A stretch of DNA of 64,000 nt from Aegilops tauschii subsp. strangulata. Its lineage: Eukaryota > Streptophyta > Magnoliopsida > Poales > Poaceae. The stretch spans positions 352,599,267 through 352,663,266 of the forward strand of contig NC_053040.3 of the NCBI RefSeq assembly GCF_002575655.3, written 5' to 3'. Numbering within the stretch: position 1 is the stretch's first letter; each line of letters opens with the position of its first letter. A program made the translations under genes and the position numbers. The notes below the pieces were generated by a model. The model saw only the letters and a list, made by a program, of their open reading frames with translations. It was not told where the DNA came from and made no database searches. Positions 35,497 to 44,566 of this stretch are shown here, piece by piece.

Positions 35497-37056
35497 ACTC
35501 CCCAAGCTTAGACCTCGCTTGTCCTCAAGCGGAAGCCGATAACGATAAATATGCCCACATGTTTAGAGATAGAGGTGTCGATAAAATAAAATACGGACAT
35601 GAGGGCATCATGATCATTTTTATAACAGCAACATATATAAATATTGTCATATGATTTCTTATGCTCAAGTAATAATCTATCCACAAAGTCAAGTATGAAT
35701 CAGAAACTTCATTGAAAACCAACAAACTACAATCTCAGTCATTGAAGGAATTGCAATTTATCATAACATAGGAAAGAGTCCATGTAAGAGCTTTTCAGCA
35801 AGTTCACATATTCAACCATCATTTAGTCTTTCACAATTGCTGACACTCACGCAATACTTATGGTTATGGAGTTTCAATCGGACACAGAGAAAGATAGGGG
35901 CTTATAGTTTTGCCTCCCAACCTTTTACCTCGAGGGTAATGTCAACAATAATAACTCATGCTAACTTATATCCAATTGGATATATATATCAGGATCTTTC
36001 CAACACAATGTGCTTACCAAAGGATAAAATGTAAAAAGGAAAGGTGAAGATCACCATGACTCTTGCATAAAGTAGAAGATAATAGTAAAAGATAGGCCCT
36101 TCGCAGAGGGAAGCAGAGGTTGTCATGCGCTTTCAGGGTTGGATGCACAAAATCTTAATGCAAAAGAACGTAACTTTATATTGCCACTTGTGATATGGAC
36201 CTTTATTATGCAGTCCGTCGCTTTTATTTCTTCCACATCACAAGATCGTATAAAGCTTATTTTCGCCCACACTAATAAGTCATACATATTTAGAGAGCAA
36301 TTTTTGTTGCTTGCACCGATGACAACTTACTTGAAGGATCTTACTCAATCCATAGGTAGATACGGTGGACTCTCATGGCAAAACTGGTTTTAAGGGTATT
36401 TGGAAGCACAAGTAGTATCTCTACTTGGTGCAAAGAATTGGCTAGCATGAGGGAGAAAGGCAAGATCAACATGTTGGATGATCCATGACAATATACTTTA
36501 TCTCAGATATAAGAAAACATAACCCATTACGTTGTCTTCCTTGTCCAACGTCAACTCTTTAGCATGTCATATTTTAATGAGTGCTCACAATCATAAAAGA
36601 TGTCCAAGATAGTATATTTATATGTGAAACCTCTCTTTGTTTATTACTTCCTATTAATTGCAACGATGACCAAAACTATGTTTGTCAACGCTCAACAACT
36701 TTTAATCATCATACTCTCTCTATGTGAAGTCATTACTCTTCATAAGATCAATATGATATCTTTATTTCTTTTTATTCTTTCTTTTTCTTTCATTCATTCA
36801 AGATCATAGCAAGATAATCAAGCCCTTGACTCAACACTAATCTTTATTATATAGCTCACGGACTTGATTACATAGAGGGATCATAAAGCAAAACTCACGA
36901 CTAGATCATACTAAAACTTTATTTTACTAGATCAAGATAATACCAAAAGGATCGAACTAAGAAAAAGGGTAAAGATAGGAGTGCGATGGTGATACGATAC
37001 CGGGGCACATCCCCCAAGCTTGGCAGTTGCCAAGGGGAGTGCCCATACCCATGTGA
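35497..37056 (-). other. Sabrina 3' untranslated region
   Basis: About 1.56 kb between the polypurine tract and the small 3' ORF. AT-rich, similar to 3916-5550 in the truncated copy. Ends with CCCCCAAGCTTGGCAGTTGCC (36999-37030 region). No gene recognised. Confidence 0.65.
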
Positions 37057-37419
37057 TTATATCTCCTTTGCTGGTGAAGATGATGGTGGTGATGATGGAT
37101 AGTCGCACATTGAGCGTAAGAGATCCTCCAACTTGCGGATAATGCCCTTGAGTCCGACGATATGATCCTTCAACAAAAAAAAATCACGTGTGAGATATTT
37201 GTTTTGTATACGAGCTAACTCAATCATCTTGAAAGCTTCAATCTCAGTTGGGGTAAAGAGACGTGGAAGGGTGTCTTCTTCTTCTGCTGCCGGAGCTTGA
37301 TCTTCCATAGTCTTCTTGATCCCATCATCCTTGTTGAACTCCTCGGGTTCTTCTCTCTTCAGCTCTATCTTCATCAGCCAAGCATCATTGCCCTGATTGT
37401 TGGAGGAGGGGAACGACAT
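37057..37419 (-). CDS. Small 3' ORF of Sabrina, unknown function
   Basis: 120 codons, ATG at 37419, between integrase and the 3' LTR. Starts MSFPSSNNQG, has an acidic centre (AAEEEDTLP), a conserved-looking segment LFTPTEIEAFKMIELARIQ, a helix-rich stretch and a Pro/Ser end. No transmembrane segment or signal peptide is seen, so it does not look like an envelope protein. It lies just behind a candidate intron (37440-37740). In Athila-lineage elements this position holds an extra ORF, and spliced subgenomic RNAs are known for Bagy-2. The homologous place in the truncated copy (5530-5680) is degraded. Confidence 0.55.
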   Translation of the reverse strand: MSFPSSNNQGNDAWLMKIELKREEPEEFNKDDGIKKTMEDQAPAAEEEDTLPRLFTPTEIEAFKMIELARIQNKYLTRDFFLLKDHIVGLKGIIRKLEDLLRSMCDYPSSPPSSSPAKEI

Positions 37420-37439
37420 GATGCCTGGCCTTCACGACT

Positions 37440-37740
37440 CTGACAGAAAACAGCTTGAAACAAGAACAGAGGATATTTGCGTGATACAGGAGTCAAAACC
37501 TTCGGGAGATTATATAATGAATTTTTACAGACCAAAAGAAGTATCGTGTAAGAAAATGGAGTCCGGAGAGCGCACGAGGTGCCCACGAGGCAGGGGGCGC
37601 GCCCAGGGGGGTAGGGCGCGCCGCCCACCCTCGTGGAAGCCTCGTGTCCTTCCCGGACTGCTTCTTATTTTCCTGTTTTTTAAATATTCCAAAACGGAGA
37701 AAAATTGCCATTAGAACTGTTTTGGAGTCGGTTTACTTAC
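37440..37740 (-). other. Candidate intron of Sabrina
   Basis: On the minus strand a donor TACG/GTAAGT lies at 37741/37740, 12 nt after the pol stop. An acceptor TTTTCTGTCAG lies at 37440, 20 nt before the ATG of the 3' ORF. The 301-nt interval contains a GC-rich inverted stretch (GGGCGCGCC near 37595-37625). Splice use is inferred from consensus and position only. Confidence 0.4.
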
Positions 37741-37752
37741 CGTACCACGTAC

Positions 37753-38960
37753 CTATTCCTTTTCGGAGTCTGAAACATTCTGGAAAGTGTCCCTTATGTA
37801 TTCCTCCGGGGTTACGGTTTCAATAATATTAGTTTCAACATTTATAGGATTACCTGAGATATAATGTTTAATTCTTTGACCGTTCACCACCTTCGGATTT
37901 CTGCCTTCGAAGTTGTTTATTTTTATGGCACTAGAACGATAGACCTCCTCGATAACGTAAGGACCTTCCCATTTAGAGAGGAGTTTCCCTGCAAAAAATC
38001 TTAAACGGGAGTTGTATAGAAACACATAATCACCTACATTAAACTCACGTTTTTGTATCCTTTTGTCATGCCATCTTTTAACTTTTTCTTTAAACAACTT
38101 GGCATTCTCATAGGTCTGGGTTCTCCATTCATCAAGTGAGCTAATGTCAAATAACCTCTTCTCACCAGCAAGTTTGAAATCATAATTGAGCTCTTTAATA
38201 GCCCAATATGCCTTATGTTCTAGTTCGAGAGGTAAATGACATGCTTTTCCATAAACCATTTTATACGGAGACATACCCATAGGATTTTTGTATGCAGTTC
38301 TATAGGCCCATAATGCATCATCAAGTTTCTTGGACCAATTCTTTCTAGATCTATTAATAGTCTTTTGCAAAATTAATTTGAGTTCTCTATTACTCAATTC
38401 CACTTGACCGCTAGACTGTGGGTGATAAGGAGATGCAATTATATGATTAACATCATACTTAGCAAGCATTTTACGAAAGGAACCATGAATAAAATGTGAA
38501 CCACCATCCGTCATTAAATATCTAGGGACTCCAAACCTCGGAAAAATAACTTCTTTAAGCATCTTAATAGAGGTGTTATGATCAGCACTACTAGTTGGAA
38601 TAGCTTCTACCCACTTAGTAACGTAATCAAGAGCAACTAAATATGTGTATATCCATTAGAGGCAGGAGACGGTCCCATATAATCAAAGCCCCAAACATCA
38701 AATGGTTCAATAACAAGTGAATAATTCATAGGCATTTCTTGACGTCTACTAATATTACCAATTCTTTGACATTGATCACAAGATAAGACAAACTTACGAG
38801 CATCCTTGAAGAGAGTAGGCCAATAAAAACCAGATTGCAATACCTTATGTGCAGTTCTATCTCCAGCGTGGTGTCCTCCATAAGCCTCGGAGTGACACTT
38901 GCGTAGGATCTGTTCCTGTTCATGCTCAGGTACACAACGTCTAATAACACCATCTACTCC
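37753..38960 (-). pseudogene. pol: Sabrina integrase, one frameshift
   Basis: The zinc-binding part is at 38637-38950 (GFYWPTLFKDARKFV and CDQCQRIGNISRR). The core starts with Asp in WGFDYMGP. A one-base shift near 38637 moves the rest into a 269-codon ORF (37753-38562) with Asp in MTDGGSHF and Glu in SSGQVELSNRE. The triad is complete. The C-terminus has ARKVVNGQ-like sequence (NPKVVNGQRIKHYI) and ends in an acidic EEYIRD. There is no chromodomain, as expected for the Athila lineage. Confidence 0.85.
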
Positions 38961-40294
38961 TTCTTTATAAAGATGTGGGTCATCCTAGAAGTAATGTCTT
39001 AAATCATAGAATTTTTTTCTTTTGCTGGTATGTGAAACTAGGTGGTATAAATTTAGGAACAATCTAATTAGCATAATCAGCATACCATGCAGTAGTACGA
39101 GAAGCATTTATGACATTTAATTGTTCATCATGGAAGCTATCATCAATAGGTAGTGGGTCATCAAGAACATTTTCTAACCTAGACAAGTTGCCTGCAACTG
39201 GGTTCTCAGCTCCCTTTCTATCAATAATATGCAAATCAAATTATTGTAGCAAGAGAACCCATCTAATAAGTCTAGGTTTAGCATCTTTATTTTCCATAAG
39301 ATATTTAATAGCAGCATGATCAGTGTGAATAGTTACTTTAGAATCAACAATATAAGGTCTGAACTTATCACAAGCAAATACAACTGCTAAGAATTCCTTT
39401 TCAGTAGTAGCATAATTTCTGTGGGCATTGTCTAGAGTTTTACTAGCATATTGAATAACATTTAATTTCTTATCAACTCTTTGCCCTAGAACAGCACCTA
39501 CAGCATAATCACTAGCATCACACATGATTTCAAAGGGTAAATTCCAATCAGGAGGCTGAACAATAGGTGCAGAGATCAAAGCTTTCTTAAGTATTTCAAA
39601 TGCTTCTACACAATCATAATCAAAGACAAAAGGTATATCTTTTTGTAATAGATTAGTCAGAGGCCGAGAAATTTTTGAGAAGTCCTTAATGAACCTCCTA
39701 TAAAAACCGGCACGACCAAGGAAACTTCTTATACCTTTGATGTCCTTAGGACACGGCATCTTTTCAATAGCATCAACTTTAGCTTTATCAACTTCAATAC
39801 CTCTTTCAGAAATTTTATGCCCCAAGACAATGCCTTCATTAACCATAAAGTGGCACTTTTCCCAGTTCAAGACAAGATTAGTTTCTTCACATCTCTGCAA
39901 AACTCGATCAAGGTTGCTCAAGCAATCATCAAAAGAGGATCCATAAACGGAGAAATCATCCATGAAAACCTCACATATCTTTTCACAAAAGTCAGAGAAT
40001 ATAGCTATCATGCATCTTTGAAAGGTAGCGGGTGCATTACATAAAGCAAAAGGCATACGTCTATAAGCAAAAGTACCGAAAGGGCAAGTAAAAGTGGTCT
40101 TTGCTTGATCATCAGCTGACACAGGTATTTGAGAGAAACCAGAGTAACCATTTAGAAAGAAAAAATGTGTATGTTTGGATAATCTTTCTAGCATTTGATC
40201 AATAAAATGTAAGGGGTAATGATATTTTTAGTAGCCTTACTCAATTTGCGGAAATCAATTACCATCCTATAACCTGTAATAATTATTTGCGGGA
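38961..40294 (-). pseudogene. pol: Sabrina reverse transcriptase and RNase H, catalytic Asp lost
   Basis: A 317-codon part (39241-40194) holds RT motif A as FFLNGYSGF, where the family has Asp at the Asn, so a G-to-A change removed a metal-binding residue. The FMDDF pair of motif [13 protein letters not shown] and RNase H ([34 protein letters not shown]) are intact. The start of RT (to 40294) is in another frame, and a TAA at 39241-39243 and further stops at 38990-39070 break the connection to integrase. Confidence 0.85.
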
Positions 40295-42481
40295 TCAATC
40301 ATCTTTATCATTAGGAACGACAGTAATACCTCCCTTCTTAGGGACACAATGGACAGAACTTACCCACTGACTATCAGCAACGGGATAAATAATACCTGCC
40401 TCAAGGAGCTTTAATATTTCCTTTCTTACTACTTCTTTCATCTTAGGATTTAGTCGTCGTTGATGATCAATAACTGGTTTGGCATCTTTCTCCAAATTTA
40501 TTTTTTGTTGGCATAGAGTGGGACTAATGCCCTTAAGATCATCGAGAGTATATCCAATAGCAGCACGGTGCTTCTTCAGAGTTTTCAATAATTTCTCTTC
40601 CTCCTGCTCTGAAAGGTTAGCACTAATAATAACAGGATATATCTTTTTTTCATCAAGATAAGGATATTTAAGAGTATCAGGTAATGGTTTAAGCTCAAAC
40701 ACGGGATCACCCTTGGGTGGAGGAGGATCCCCTAGGATTTCAACAGGCAAGTTGTGTTTCAGAATAGGTCCCTGTTTAAAGAATACTTCATCTATTTCCC
40801 TTCTTTCATTCATAAACATCTCATTCTCATGGTCTAGCAAATTTTGTTCTAAAGGATCATTAGGAGGCACAACAATAGAAGCAAGACCAATAATTTCATC
40901 CTTACTAGGTAATTCTTCATCACGGGGTTGTCTACAAAATTTAGAAAAATTAAACTCATGAGACATATCATCCAAACCAATAGTAACAACATCCTTCTTG
41001 CAGTCTATCTTTGCATTAACAGTATTCAAGAAGGGTCTACCAAATATAATGGGACAAAAGCTATCTTGTGGGGAACCGAGAACAAGAAAATCAGCAGGAT
41101 ATTTAACCTTCCCACACAAGACTTCAACATCTCTAACAATCCCAATCGGTGAAATAGTATCTCTATTGGCAAGCTTAATGGTAACATCAATATCTTCTAT
41201 CTCAGCAGGTGTAATATCATGCATAATTTCTTGATATAAATTAATAGGTATTGCACTAGCACTAGCACCCATATCACATAAGCCATGATAACAATGATCT
41301 CCTGTTTTAACAGAAATAACAGGCATGCCCACAACAGGTCTATGTTTATCTTTAGCACCAGGTTTAGAGATTCTAGCAGTCTCATCACAGAAGTAAATAA
41401 CATGCCCATCAATATTATCAGCTAAGAGATCTTTAACCATAGCAATATTAGGTTCAACTTTAACTTGCTGAGGGGGTTTGTATGTCCTAATATTACTTTT
41501 GTTGACTACAACTGAAGCTTTAGCATGATCCTTTATTCTAACAGGGAAAGGTGGTTTCTCAACATAAGCAGCAGGAACAATAGGATCATTATAAGTGATA
41601 GTCTTTTCTTCAACTTTAATAGGTTCAACTACTTTTACTTCTATGGGAGGATGATATTTAAACCACTTCTCCTTAGGGAGATCAACATGAGTAGCAAATG
41701 ATTCACAGAAAGAAGCTAGTATCTCAGAGTCAAGTCCATATTTAGTGCTAAATTTACGGAAAACATCGGTATCCATAAAAGATTTAACACAATCAAACTT
41801 AGGTGTTGTACCTGACTCCTTACCTTCGTTGAGATCCCAATCTTCAGAGTTGCGTTTAATTCCTTCCAATAAATCCCATTTGAATTCAATAGTCTTCATC
41901 ATAAAAGAACCAGTACAAGAAGTATCGAGCATGGAGCGATTGTTGTCAGAAAGCCAAGCATAAAAATTTTGAATAATCATTTCTCTTGAGAGCTCATGAT
42001 TGGGGCATGAATATAACATTGACTTAAGCCTCCCCCAAGCTTGAGCGATGCTTTCTCCTTCGCGAGGCCAAAAATTATATATATAATTACAATCACGATG
42101 AACAAGATGCATACGATAAAACTTCTGATGAAATTCCAATTTCAATCGCTTGTAGTCCCATGATCCCATATCATCCCATAGCATATACCATGTCAATGCA
42201 TCTCCCTGCAAAGATAAAGGGAAGACCTTCTTCTTGATAACATCATCGGGCATACCTGCAAGCTTAAATAATACACAAACCTCATCCACATAGATTAAGT
42301 GTAAATCGGGATGCAAGGTTCCATCTCCTGCAAAAGGATTAGCTAGCAGTTTCTCTATCATACCCGAAGGAATTTCAAAGTAAACATTTTCAGTAGGTTC
42401 AATAGGTTGAGGAGAAACTATTTGCTCTGCTGGTCGGGGTGAAGATACCTCGAACAAGCCCCTCAAAGGATTACTTTCCAT
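40295..42481 (-). CDS. gag: Sabrina Gag-protease polyprotein, 728 codons open
   Basis: ATG at 42481, about 80 bp inside the primer site. The Gag capsid domain (residues 70-190) has FPLSLQGDALTWYM and WDYKRLKLEFHQKFY, and GESIAQAWGRLKSML. The middle part is a Lys/Pro/Val-rich linker. The aspartic protease (residues 400-510) has the active site LCDMGASASAIP and the flap-side FLVLGSPQD and IIFGRPFL. The last 100 residues enter RT (WVSSVHCVPKKGG), then the frame ends at 40295 by a shift within RT. Length and order are typical of Athila Gag-Pro. The Gag part could still be made, but RT would not follow. Confidence 0.85.
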   Translation of the reverse strand: MESNPLRGLFEVSSPRPAEQIVSPQPIEPTENVYFEIPSGMIEKLLANPFAGDGTLHPDLHLIYVDEVCVLFKLAGMPDDVIKKKVFPLSLQGDALTWYMLWDDMGSWDYKRLKLEFHQKFYRMHLVHRDCNYIYNFWPREGESIAQAWGRLKSMLYSCPNHELSREMIIQNFYAWLSDNNRSMLDTSCTGSFMMKTIEFKWDLLEGIKRNSEDWDLNEGKESGTTPKFDCVKSFMDTDVFRKFSTKYGLDSEILASFCESFATHVDLPKEKWFKYHPPIEVKVVEPIKVEEKTITYNDPIVPAAYVEKPPFPVRIKDHAKASVVVNKSNIRTYKPPQQVKVEPNIAMVKDLLADNIDGHVIYFCDETARISKPGAKDKHRPVVGMPVISVKTGDHCYHGLCDMGASASAIPINLYQEIMHDITPAEIEDIDVTIKLANRDTISPIGIVRDVEVLCGKVKYPADFLVLGSPQDSFCPIIFGRPFLNTVNAKIDCKKDVVTIGLDDMSHEFNFSKFCRQPRDEELPSKDEIIGLASIVVPPNDPLEQNLLDHENEMFMNERREIDEVFFKQGPILKHNLPVEILGDPPPPKGDPVFELKPLPDTLKYPYLDEKKIYPVIISANLSEQEEEKLLKTLKKHRAAIGYTLDDLKGISPTLCQQKINLEKDAKPVIDHQRRLNPKMKEVVRKEILKLLEAGIIYPVADSQWVSSVHCVPKKGGITVVPNDKDD

Positions 42482-42559
42482 AGTAGCAAGTGACAGTAAA
42501 CTTCAGCACACTATATAAAATTTTCCTTACCAAATTCCATCTACCAAAGGCGCTTCACT

Positions 42560-42576
42560 CCCCGGCAACGGCGCCA
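42560..42576 (-). promoter_or_regulatory. Sabrina primer-binding site, tRNA-Asp
   Basis: Plus strand CCCCGGCAACGGCGCCA equals the 3' end of plant tRNA-Asp over 17 nt, 11 nt from the 5' LTR start at 42588. Athila-lineage elements are known to prime from tRNA-Asp. Confidence 0.9.
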
Positions 42577-42587
42577 GAAAAGAGTCT

Positions 42588-43664
42588 TGATGACCCACAA
42601 GTGTAGGGGATCTGTCGTAGCCTTTTCGATAAGTAAGAGTGTCAAACCCAACGAGGAGCAGAAGGAAATGACAAGCGGTTTTCAGTAAGGTATTCTCTGC
42701 AAGCACTGAAATTATAGGTAACAGGTAGTTTTGTGATAAGATAAATTGTAACGGGTAGCATATAACAAGTGTAAATAAAGTGCAGCAAAATGGCCCAATC
42801 CTTTTTGTAGCAAAGGACAAGCCTGGACAAACTCTTATATAGAGAAAAGCGCTCCCGAGGACACATGGGAATTATCGTCAAGCTAGTTTTCATCACGTTC
42901 ATATGATTCGCGTTCGGTACTTTGATAATTTGATATGTGGGTGGACCGGTGCTTGGGTGTTGTCCTTACTTGGACAAACATCCCACTTATGATCAACTAC
43001 AAAGAGTAATCAACACTACTAGCAACCTACAGGTACCAATCTCAGGCTATGAGACAAAGATTGGATACAATAGATGAACTAGGGTTTGAGAGGAGATGGT
43101 GCTGGTGAAGATGTTGATGAAGAGGGACCCCCTCTCGATGAGAGGATCATTGGTGATGACGATGGCGATGATTTCCCCCTCCTGAAGGGAAGTTTCCCCA
43201 GCAGAACAGCTCCGCCGGAGCCCTAGATTGGTTCCGCCAAGGTTCCGCCTCGTGGTGGCGGAGTCTCGTCTCGAAAGCTTGCTTACTATTTTTTCTCGGA
43301 CGAAAGACTTCATATAGCAGAAGATGGGCACCGGAGGGTCACCAGGGGGCCCACGAGGCAGGGGGCGCGCCCCCACCCTCGTGGCCAGGGTGTGGGCCCC
43401 CTCTGGTATTTTCTTCGCTTAATATTTTTTATAAATCCCAAAAATGACTTCCGTGGAGTTTCAGGACTTTTGGAGTTGTGTAGAATAGGTCTCTAATATT
43501 TGCTCCTTTTCTAGCCCAGAATTCCAGCTGCTGGCATTCTCCCTCTTCATATAAACCTTGCAAAATAAGAGAGAATAGACATAAGTATTGTGACATAATG
43601 TGTAATAACAGCCCATAATGCAATAAATATCGATATAAAAGCATGATACAAAATGGACATATCA
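42588..43664 (-). repeat. Sabrina 5' LTR with internal deletion
   Basis: 1077 bp against about 1486 bp for the reassembled 3' LTR. About 410 bp is missing at 42990-42996, where CCCACTTATGAT joins CAACTACAAAGAG. The deletion ends share the short sequence ATCAAC/ATTAAC. It ends GGACATATCA, where the 3' LTR has GGACGTATCA. Confidence 0.88.
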
Positions 43665-43669
43665 ATACC

Positions 43670-44024
43670 CTACTTCCTGCTTGATTGATCTTGATGAATC
43701 TGAGTATTACAAGAGTTGATCTACCACGAGATCGTATTGGCTAAACCCTAGAAGTCTAGCCTGTATGACTACGGTAATGAGTATCTCCCTTTCCGGACTA
43801 AGTCCTCTGGTTTATATAGACACCGGGGAGATCTGGGGTTATACAAGGTCGGTTACAAAGGAAAAGAACCTACATATTTGGTCGCCAAGCTTCCCTTCCA
43901 CGCCAAGGAGAGTCCTATCCGGACACGGGTGCAGTCTTCGGTCTTCATATCTTCATAGCCCACCAGTCCGGCCCATGGCTAACAGACCGGATGCCCGAGG
44001 ACCCCTTAGTCTAGGACTCCCTCA
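43670..44024 (-). repeat. Fatima-like 3' LTR, segment 2
   Basis: Continues 5887-6012 after the Sabrina insertion and ends GACTCCCTCA. Together the two pieces match the 481-bp right LTR exactly in length. Confidence 0.9.
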
Positions 44025-44451
44025 GTAGCCCCTGGACCTGGCTTGAATGACGAGGAGTCCGGCGCGTAGATTTGTCTTCGACATTGCAAGGCGGGTTCCC
44101 TTCTTTCTGAACTCCAAGATAGTCTTTGGATGTGATGATTGTATCCAGACTTGTAACACACACCACACATAACCGCAGAGAGAATATAATATTCCATGGG
44201 TCCAATCCGCTGACAACTTTTTACAATGTGGCATTACGCCTGCTCGGTCACAATTTCGGACCGTTTTGTTCTGCCGTTCCACGTTTCGAGACGTGGTTGT
44301 CATTGGCACGTCTTGTCAAAGCAGAGATCGTGTCCCCATATCGCGGGACTCTTATCAATGCGGGCGTGGGTAACCCAACCGTGTCGTTTACACAGGCCTT
44401 GGGAATAGGCGAGTTTCAAGGCAAATGGGGAGGCGTTCAATATTCACTGCC
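44025..44451. other. Fatima-like 3' internal flank, upstream region of the antisense gene
   Basis: Starts with the minus-strand purine-rich tract (CCAGGGGCTAC) beside the LTR, which is the polypurine tract. The rest carries no ORF with a recognisable domain and lies immediately upstream of the plus-strand TATA-like element, so it may contain promoter sequence for the antisense gene. Confidence 0.55.
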
Positions 44452-44460
44452 TTTATAAGG
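44452..44460 (+). promoter_or_regulatory. TATA-like element of the antisense gene
   Basis: TTTATAAGG lies 115 bp upstream of the ATG at 44567. A pyrimidine-rich leader (CTTCTCCCACACTTTCTTTC) follows about 15-35 bp downstream, the typical arrangement of a plant pol II promoter and 5' leader. Activity is inferred. Confidence 0.5.
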
Positions 44461-44566
44461 GGATAAGGATTCCCCTCTTCTCCCACACTTTCTTTCTCCG
44501 CCCTTCCGATCTTGAGCTCTAGCGCCCAAGTTCTCATCTTCTTCCCACTCAAGCGAGCACTCAACC

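Larger units (their letters stand above)
6013..43664 (-). mobile_element. Sabrina-type Gypsy retrotransposon (Athila lineage)
   Basis: Starts TGATGACCCACAAGTG at 6013 and ends at 43664, flanked by ATACC (6008-6012 and 43665-43669) in the Fatima-like LTR. The left LTR is split in three by Angela and by the chromovirus. Internal sequence (35497-42587) encodes Gag, protease, RT, RNase H and integrase on the minus strand, with a small extra ORF between integrase and the 3' LTR. The primer-binding site matches plant tRNA-Asp. Gag and pol features are those of Athila-lineage elements. All catalytic modules are present, but the reading frames are broken. Confidence 0.88.

Noticed and set aside
37057..37419. 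Envelope gene of an endogenous retrovirus-like element
   Set aside because: The position fits, but there is no signal peptide, membrane segment or Cys pattern; described only as a small 3' ORF.
42560..42576. tRNA-Asp gene fragment
   Set aside because: Only the last 17 nt of tRNA-Asp are present and they sit next to an LTR; this is a primer-binding site, not a tRNA gene.
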